Source: an uncultured Oscillospiraceae bacterium
GTDB lineage: Bacteria; Bacillota; Clostridia; Oscillospirales; Acutalibacteraceae
NCBI GenBank assembly: GCA_900550315.1
Contig: URRK01000059.1
Coordinates: 1-9,437 of the forward strand
Reading direction: 5' to 3'
DNA: 9,437 bases
The position numbers and the translations under genes were made by a program. How positions within the stretch are numbered: the first letter of the stretch is position 1; every line of letters starts with the position of its first letter. This document shows positions 4,572 to 9,437 of this stretch, one piece after another. Below the pieces are notes generated by a model. The model saw only the letters and a program-made list of their open reading frames with translations. It was not told the DNA's origin and did not search any database.

Positions 4572-7500
4572 ATGAGCAAAAATGTCCTTAGTATTTTACT
4601 TACGGTGGTCATGCTGTTTTCGGTAATACCAACAGCGGTGTTGGCAGATGCCGAAACCTGTGACCTGGCCATTTCTACATTAGACGAGTTTAAGGCATTT
4701 GCCGAAAGCGTTAACGGCGGCAACGCCTACGAGGGCAAGCTGGTTCAGCTTAAAGCAAACCTTGATTTAGGCGGGGAAAACAGCCCGTGGACGGCGATTG
4801 GAACCTCCGGCAACAGCTTTAAAGGCACTTTTGACGGCACCAATCATGTTATTAGCGGCCTTTACATTGCAAGCGGTTCTTACATTGGGCTGTTTGGCTA
4901 TGTAAGCGGCGGCACCGTTAAAAATGTTACCGTTCGCGGTGCGGTTAAGGGTTCAAGCAACGCCGCCGGCGTTGTGGGCTATTTAGCAGCGGGCCGGGTT
5001 GAAAACTGCGGCAATAACGCAACCGTTAACGGTGGCAGCGCCGTTGGGGGCGTTGTTGGCTACGTAGGCGGTGCCAGCACGGTAAGCGGCTGCTACAACT
5101 CGGGCAACATTACCGGCACCACGGGCTATGTTGGCGGCGTTACGGGCTGGCATTTTCGTGCGGGAGAGGTTGAAAACTGCTACAATACCGGCACAGTAAC
5201 CGGCCCGGCAACGGTTGGCGGCGTGGCCGGCGGTTTTAAAGGCGGAGCGGTTGTTTTAAAAAATTGCTTTAACGCGGGCCAGGTGGTAGACGCTAAGGGC
5301 GCTAACAATTACATTGGCGCGGTAATTGGCGGAACCCGGGGCACCAACACCAATTGCTATTATTTAAAAGGATTTGGCAGCGACAGTAAAGACGGCATTA
5401 CCGAGGTGGAAACCCTAACGGCCGACAGGCTTGGTGCGGCGTTTGTAAACGGCACGCCTCTTCCTAAGCTGAAGTGGGAGGAGCTGGTTGTTACCGAGGA
5501 CCCTGCCCGCCCGGCGTTTGAGGAAAAAACAAAGCTTTCGGCTCAGCTTGCCGAATACATTAAAGCGGCCGTAAAAAGCAAAAAAGAGGTTGCCGGCGTT
5601 ACCGACACGCTGCTTGGCAACGAACGCTACTTAAGCGGCGCCAGCTCGACCAATACCGACTGGATGGCCCTTGCCATGGGCAGATTTGGCTATTTTAACG
5701 CGGCCGATGGAAAATACACTTATTTAATTAACGACGGCACCGGGTACGAAGATTACCTTGCCGCCATGAAAGCGTATATTGAAAAAACCTACGCCGCCAA
5801 CAACGGGCTGCTGCACTCGGCCAAAGCTACCGAGTGGCACCGTGCGGTTGTTGCCATTAAAGCCCTTGGCGGGGACCCGGAAAACTTTGGCACTTACAAA
5901 AACGCCCCAATTAACATGATTGCCGACGGCAGCTACAACAACACCCTAAAGGGCGGCCCCGGCAAGCAGGGCATTAACGGTTGGATCTGGGGCTTGATTG
6001 CGATGGATTCCGGGATGTATACACCCGCTGCCAACGCCAAATACCCGCGCGAAGTGTTTATAAAAGAAATTCTTAAAATGCAGCTTACCGACGGCGTAAA
6101 CGGTAACGAATACGGCGGTTGGGTTTTAGGCGGCTTTGGCAAGGTTTCGGATGTAGATATTTCGGCCATGGCCATTCAGGCGCTTGCACCGTATTACAAT
6201 GATGATACGGTTTACAGCTATAAAAACGAGAACAGCGGTAAAACGGTTGCCAAAACGGTGCGCCAGTGTGTAGATGAGGCGCTGGATACGCTGGGCTCTA
6301 AGCTAAACGGCAACGCGGGCTTTACCTCTTGGAACACCAATAATGTAGAAAGCATTTCGCAGGTAGTGGTTGCCCTTTGCTCGCTTGGCATTAACCCAAA
6401 GGAGGACGCGCGTTTTATTACCAAGGACGGAAAGACCCTGTTAGACGGAATGCTGGCGTTTAGGGTTGCCAACGGCGGCTTTTGCCATGTTGTTAACGGC
6501 GGCTGGAACTCTATGGCCAACGATCAGGCAACCTACGCGCTTGTTTCTTACTGGCGGCTGGAAAACGGAATGCGCACCCTTTACGATATGCGCGATTATT
6601 GGACGGACGAACAGTTAGAGTCTATTAACGCCGCGCAGGAGGCGATTAATGCACTGCCGGAGCCCTCGGTGGCCGATTATAAAGCGCGGCTGAAGTCCGC
6701 CCTGGCTATTTACCGTGCGGTAGATTTGGCAGAGCGGCGCTATGTAAAAAATTACGCTACCCTTGCGCAGGCGGTTGCGCTTGCCGGCGGGGAAGAGGCG
6801 CTGGATTCCAACGACCCTTACATCACCTCTATTTCGGTAACTCAAATGCCCCAAAAAACCCGCTATTACAGCGGCGAGCAGTTTGATAAAACCGGAATGG
6901 TTGTTACCGCGCGCTACAACAACGGCGCAATAAAAGAAATTACCGATTACAAAATTTCTGAAACCGGAAAATTGCAGCTGACCACCAACACGGTTTACAT
7001 TTATTACGGCATTTTAAAAACCTCGTTATCTATTGAGGTTTTAGAAAAAATGCCTTGGGACGGTGAAGGCACCGCCGAGGCGCCGTATGTGATTAAAACG
7101 CCGGACGATATGGTAGAGCTTTACAACTATGTTTCTAACAAAAGAATGAAGACCAAGGGCGTTTATTTTGAGCTGGCGGCCGATTTAAACCTAAAAAACA
7201 TTCACAGCTGGCGCGGCATTGCCGATAATGTTACCCCGGGTTTTCAGGGGCATTTTAACGGCAACGGCCATTCGGTTTGGAATATAACCGATTCTACCTA
7301 CAATGCCAACGGCTTTTTCGGCCGGCTGGGCGACGGTGCGGTAATTGAAAATCTTACCATTGCCAGCGGCAGCCTTGGCGGAAGCTACCACTTCTCTATT
7401 GGCGGTATTGCGGGCGTTATTGTTGAAAAATCGGTTGTTACCATTAAAAACTGCCACAACTACGCGCAGTTAGGCGGTACCTTTGGCATTGGCGGGATTG

Positions 7501-9437
7501 TGGGGTACACCGAAGGCGACTCGTTTGTACAAATTGAAAACTGTTCGAACCACGCTGCCATTCGCGCCTCTTACACCGGCGGCGGTATTGTAGGCCAGGT
7601 TGGCGAAAACCGGCGAAAGAACAACGGTGCCGGCGCCGCAGTTGTAAACTGTTACAACACGGGTGAAATAAAGGGCTTTGGAGAATGGGGCCTGGGCGGC
7701 ATTGTTGGTAGTTTTCGCACCGGCGGAACAAATATTGAAAACGCTATTACCAATTGCTACAACGCCGGTGCGGTTCCTAAGCTTTCAACCAGCGGTGCTG
7801 TTTTTGGCAGTATATGTGAAACCAATTTAAAGCTTGAAAATGTTTTTTACCTAAACCTGGCGGGCAGCAAACAAGGCGGCATTTTTACCAACGACGGTGA
7901 CGATGAGGTTGGCATTGTTTTGGGGGCGGCACAGGCAAAAACCGCAGACGAAATGCGGGCTGACGATTTTGTAACAGCCCTTGGCAGCGCCTTTGCAAAG
8001 GATGTTCAAAAAATTAACGGCGGTTACCCGGTTTTAGCGGGCCAAAAAGCGCCCGGGGCCGAAGCACCGGTTCGCGCCGGGCTGGAAATTTCAACAGCCG
8101 AGGAATTAAAAGCCTTTGCTGACCGCGTAAATAACGGCGAAAACTTTTTAGGCAAAACAATTATGTTAACCGCGAATATTGACCTTAGCAGCTACGAAAA
8201 CTGGACGCCCATTGGCAAAAGCGAGCGCCTTTCGTTTGAAGGGGTGTTTGACGGCCAGGGTTATGCGATTGACAATTTGTACTCTAAAACCGGCGGGCTG
8301 TTTGGCTATGTTGGTGCAGACGCGGCAATTCAAAATGTTGGCGTTGCCAGCGGCGAAATTGAAGCCAATAATTTAAGCTTTATTGGCGGTATAGCCCGGT
8401 GGAGCAACGGCGCAGATTTTATAAATTGCTGGAACGGCGCGGATATTTACGCCTCCGGCTGGAGCGGCGGCATTGTTGGAACGGTTCGTGACGGCGGCGA
8501 AAGCACCATTAGCGGCTGCCTTAATACCGGAAATATTTACGGCGGTTTTAGCGGCTCTGTTGGCGGCATTGTTGGCCACCTTAGCTCAGGCAGCAATGGC
8601 ACCGTGGTAAATGTGTTGTTAACCAATTGCTACAACACCGGCGCCGTAACAACAACCGAAGATACCGCCGGCGGTATTGTTGGGCGTGCGCAAAACGGAC
8701 ACGTTATTAAAAACTGCTACAACCTTGGTGAGGTTCGCGTAAAGGGCAGCAACATTATTTATGGCGCCGGCGGTATTGCAGGGCTGGTAAATAATACCGA
8801 AAATACGGTTGAAAACTGCTATTACGACCCCGCTGTTACCAAAAAGGGCATTTCAACAGGCAATTTTAAACCCGTTGCCAAAACCCGCGACGAAATGAAA
8901 ACGGCCGAATTTTTAACGCTGCTTGGTTCTGCGTTTAAAAAAGATGAATACGCCCTGGTAAACGGCGGCGCCCCGATTTTGTACTGGCAAAAAACCGAGG
9001 AGGCCGACGAGGTAAACAAGGTTGCCGAAAAAATTAAGGCCATTGGCATGGTTACTTTAAACAGCGGCGAGTTAATTGCAGCTGCAAGAAACGCTTATAA
9101 AAATCTTGACGATTCTTTAAAAACGCTGGTTTACAACTATGCCGATCTGCAAAATGCTGAACAAACCCTTTCGGTAATGCAGAATTTAGAGCTGGCCAAA
9201 AAACAATCCAAACAACAGCTTAACAGCTATAAAAACCTTGCCAATTACGGCAGCGAACAGCAGCAAGAGCTTAAAGGCATTATTGCAAGCGCCGAAAGCG
9301 CAATTGAAAACGCTTTAACAACCGGGGAGGTTGCCAAAGCGCTTACCTTGGCAAAGGCCAAAATGGACGCTGTAAAAACAGCGGCGCAGTTAACCGGTAA
9401 AACCGGGCAGGAAAACCACGAAAACAGCACCCCGAAC
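4572..9437 (+). CDS. Giant secreted GLUG-repeat / alpha-toroid surface protein, candidate B12 binder (3' partial)
   Basis: The first 1622 codons are open, without a stop, to the window edge. The ATG at 4572 follows AAAGGGG by about 9 nt; the ATG at 4564 hits a stop after two codons. Layout: signal peptide 1-25 with likely cleavage after VLA; GLUG-type beta-solenoid block 34-305; a prenyltransferase/squalene-cyclase-like alpha/alpha toroid about 320-675 with motifs TDWMALAMGRFG (from 362), EWHRAVVAIKALGGDP (421-436), NGWIWGLIAMDSG (469-481), GGW (515-517), DISAMAIQALAPY (from 529), VESISQVVVALCSLGINP (592-609) and GGFCHVVNGGW (635-645); a helical module 677-750; a group-3 bacterial Ig-like domain 751-827; GLUG blocks 829-1159 and 1173-1474; and more helical modules 1480-1622. 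There is no sign of cyclase catalysis. The same fold forms the helical half of intrinsic factor and transcobalamin, and a cobalamin riboswitch lies upstream, so a surface corrinoid-binding role is a reasonable inference. An adhesin or glycan-binding role is the main alternative. The cell-wall anchor would be beyond the window. Confidence 0.93.
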   Translation, partial: MSKNVLSILLTVVMLFSVIPTAVLADAETCDLAISTLDEFKAFAESVNGGNAYEGKLVQLKANLDLGGENSPWTAIGTSGNSFKGTFDGTNHVISGLYIASGSYIGLFGYVSGGTVKNVTVRGAVKGSSNAAGVVGYLAAGRVENCGNNATVNGGSAVGGVVGYVGGASTVSGCYNSGNITGTTGYVGGVTGWHFRAGEVENCYNTGTVTGPATVGGVAGGFKGGAVVLKNCFNAGQVVDAKGANNYIGAVIGGTRGTNTNCYYLKGFGSDSKDGITEVETLTADRLGAAFVNGTPLPKLKWEELVVTEDPARPAFEEKTKLSAQLAEYIKAAVKSKKEVAGVTDTLLGNERYLSGASSTNTDWMALAMGRFGYFNAADGKYTYLINDGTGYEDYLAAMKAYIEKTYAANNGLLHSAKATEWHRAVVAIKALGGDPENFGTYKNAPINMIADGSYNNTLKGGPGKQGINGWIWGLIAMDSGMYTPAANAKYPREVFIKEILKMQLTDGVNGNEYGGWVLGGFGKVSDVDISAMAIQALAPYYNDDTVYSYKNENSGKTVAKTVRQCVDEALDTLGSKLNGNAGFTSWNTNNVESISQVVVALCSLGINPKEDARFITKDGKTLLDGMLAFRVANGGFCHVVNGGWNSMANDQATYALVSYWRLENGMRTLYDMRDYWTDEQLESINAAQEAINALPEPSVADYKARLKSALAIYRAVDLAERRYVKNYATLAQAVALAGGEEALDSNDPYITSISVTQMPQKTRYYSGEQFDKTGMVVTARYNNGAIKEITDYKISETGKLQLTTNTVYIYYGILKTSLSIEVLEKMPWDGEGTAEAPYVIKTPDDMVELYNYVSNKRMKTKGVYFELAADLNLKNIHSWRGIADNVTPGFQGHFNGNGHSVWNITDSTYNANGFFGRLGDGAVIENLTIASGSLGGSYHFSIGGIAGVIVEKSVVTIKNCHNYAQLGGTFGIGGIVGYTEGDSFVQIENCSNHAAIRASYTGGGIVGQVGENRRKNNGAGAAVVNCYNTGEIKGFGEWGLGGIVGSFRTGGTNIENAITNCYNAGAVPKLSTSGAVFGSICETNLKLENVFYLNLAGSKQGGIFTNDGDDEVGIVLGAAQAKTADEMRADDFVTALGSAFAKDVQKINGGYPVLAGQKAPGAEAPVRAGLEISTAEELKAFADRVNNGENFLGKTIMLTANIDLSSYENWTPIGKSERLSFEGVFDGQGYAIDNLYSKTGGLFGYVGADAAIQNVGVASGEIEANNLSFIGGIARWSNGADFINCWNGADIYASGWSGGIVGTVRDGGESTISGCLNTGNIYGGFSGSVGGIVGHLSSGSNGTVVNVLLTNCYNTGAVTTTEDTAGGIVGRAQNGHVIKNCYNLGEVRVKGSNIIYGAGGIAGLVNNTENTVENCYYDPAVTKKGISTGNFKPVAKTRDEMKTAEFLTLLGSAFKKDEYALVNGGAPILYWQKTEEADEVNKVAEKIKAIGMVTLNSGELIAAARNAYKNLDDSLKTLVYNYADLQNAEQTLSVMQNLELAKKQSKQQLNSYKNLANYGSEQQQELKGIIASAESAIENALTTGEVAKALTLAKAKMDAVKTAAQLTGKTGQENHENSTPN
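4671..5486 (+). repeat. GLUG beta-solenoid block 1 of the giant protein
   Basis: Residues 34-305 open with ISTLDEFKAFAESVNGG, then an IDL/W-x-IG segment (NLDLGG, WTAIG) and GTFDGTNHVISGLY, followed by turns ending in VENC, VSGCYNSG, VENCYNTG, LKNCFNAG and NCYYL, and closing with a PLPKLKW segment. Glycine-rich VGGVVGY turns alternate with the Cys-Asn turns. Blocks 2 and 3 have the same order of motifs, so these are internal duplications. Confidence 0.85.
5530..6596 (+). other. Alpha/alpha toroid (prenyltransferase-like) domain of the giant protein
   Basis: Residues about 320-675 show successive helix pairs with small-residue and Trp-rich turns: AMGRFG, AIKALGGDPENFG, NGWIWGLIAMDSG, AIQALAPYYN, ALCSLGINP and ALVSYWRL. 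This spacing is typical of terpenoid-cyclase/prenyltransferase toroids. It lacks the aspartate-rich DXDD motif of squalene-hopene cyclases, which argues for a binding rather than catalytic role. It is inserted between GLUG block 1 and the Ig-like domain. Confidence 0.75.
6600..6821 (+). repeat. Helical module, copy 1
   Basis: Residues 677-750 (INAAQEAINALP ... LKSALAIYRAVD ... VKNYATLAQA) form a charged helical segment. The pattern I-x-x-A-x-x-A-Y, then V-x-NYA-x-L, recurs at residues 1480-1540 in copy 2. It is typical of helical spacer modules in clostridial surface proteins and probably separates functional domains. Confidence 0.6.
6822..7052 (+). other. Group-3 bacterial Ig-like domain of the giant protein
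   Basis: Residues 751-827 read ITSISVTQMPQKTRYYSGEQFD followed by KTGMVVTARYNNG, ITDYKIS and a final SLSIEVLE strand. This is the usual order of a Big_3-type Ig-like domain, an extracellular spacer or adhesion unit found in Gram-positive surface proteins. Confidence 0.75.
7056..8048 (+). repeat. GLUG beta-solenoid block 2 of the giant protein
   Basis: Residues 829-1159 open with WDGEGTAEAPYVIKTPDDM, then FELAADLNL, WRGIA and GHFNGNGHSVWNI, then turns IKNCHNYAQL, IENCSNHAAI, VVNCYNTGEI and ITNCYNAGAV, and end with DFVTALGSAF and GGYPVLAGQK. It is the longest and most diverged of the three blocks. Confidence 0.85.
8088..8993 (+). repeat. GLUG beta-solenoid block 3 of the giant protein
   Basis: Residues 1173-1474 open with ISTAEELKAFADRVNNGENF, then LTANIDLSSYENWTPIG and GVFDGQGYAIDNLY, then turns FINCWNGADI, ISGCLNTGNI, LTNCYNTGAV, IKNCYNLGEV and VENCYYDP, ending in FLTLLGSAF and NGGAPILYWQK. 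Its opening is closer to block 1 than to block 2. Confidence 0.85.
9009..9437 (+). repeat. Helical module copy 2 and following coiled segment (runs off the edge)
   Basis: Residues 1480-1540 (VAEKIKAIGMVTLNSGELIAA start, then ARNAYKNLDDSLKTLVYNYADL) repeat the pattern of the module at 677-750. Residues about 1545-1622 are a further charged helical segment (YKNLANYGSEQQQ, IIASAESAIENA, AKAKMDAVKTAAQLTG) ending in a polar, Asn/Ser-rich linker at the window edge. The polar linker suggests that another folded domain or a wall-spanning region follows. Confidence 0.6.

Noticed and set aside
4671..8993. Regular repeats that could suggest a CRISPR or tandem DNA array.
   Set aside because: The repetition is at the protein level (GLUG turns), with variable DNA sequence and length, and lies in an open coding frame.
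5933..9430. Several minus-strand reading frames of 61-100 codons antisense to the giant gene.
   Set aside because: They are shadows of a continuous 1622-codon plus-strand frame with clear domains; none has a ribosome site or a recognisable family.

Overview
The window most likely comes from an anaerobic, gut-type Clostridia-like Firmicute. The grounds are purine-rich Shine-Dalgarno sequences of AGAGG and AAAGGGG type, TTGnnn-N17-TATAAT promoters, U-tailed intrinsic terminators, a DUF3737 beta-helix protein, and a very large GLUG-repeat surface protein with an alpha-toroid domain. I assigned this from gene content only; no species is identified.

Left part (1-3612). The 3' part of an ABC exporter half-transporter (permease end plus full ATPase) enters from the left edge and ends at 1164. 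A strong bidirectional terminator (1266-1302) separates it from two minus-strand genes: a MalY/PatB-type PLP-dependent C-S lyase/aminotransferase (1367-2527) and, upstream of it, a DUF3737 beta-helix protein (2722-3561) with its own well-formed promoter (3584-3612).

Right part (3670-9437). A second promoter (3670-3698) fires the other way into a long untranslated leader. The first 230 nt of that leader (3721-3950) carry the conserved blocks of a cobalamin (vitamin B12) riboswitch. Alternative GC-rich hairpins follow (3964-4006), then a large hairpin (4074-4113) and a textbook intrinsic terminator (4145-4182). Beyond the terminator lie a 73-codon gene for a stand-alone homing-endonuclease-associated repeat with a basic tail (4203-4424), a structured spacer, and a giant secreted-protein gene that starts at 4572 and is still open at the window edge (1622 codons seen).

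How it may work. The giant protein has a signal peptide, three GLUG-type beta-solenoid blocks, a prenyltransferase/squalene-cyclase-like alpha/alpha toroid, a group-3 bacterial Ig-like domain and repeated helical modules. The helical domain of vertebrate B12 carriers (intrinsic factor, transcobalamin) has the same alpha/alpha toroid fold. With a B12 riboswitch upstream, the most interesting reading is a B12-repressed, surface-exposed corrinoid-capture protein. The B12 link is inference from context; the riboswitch and the domain layout are read from the sequence.
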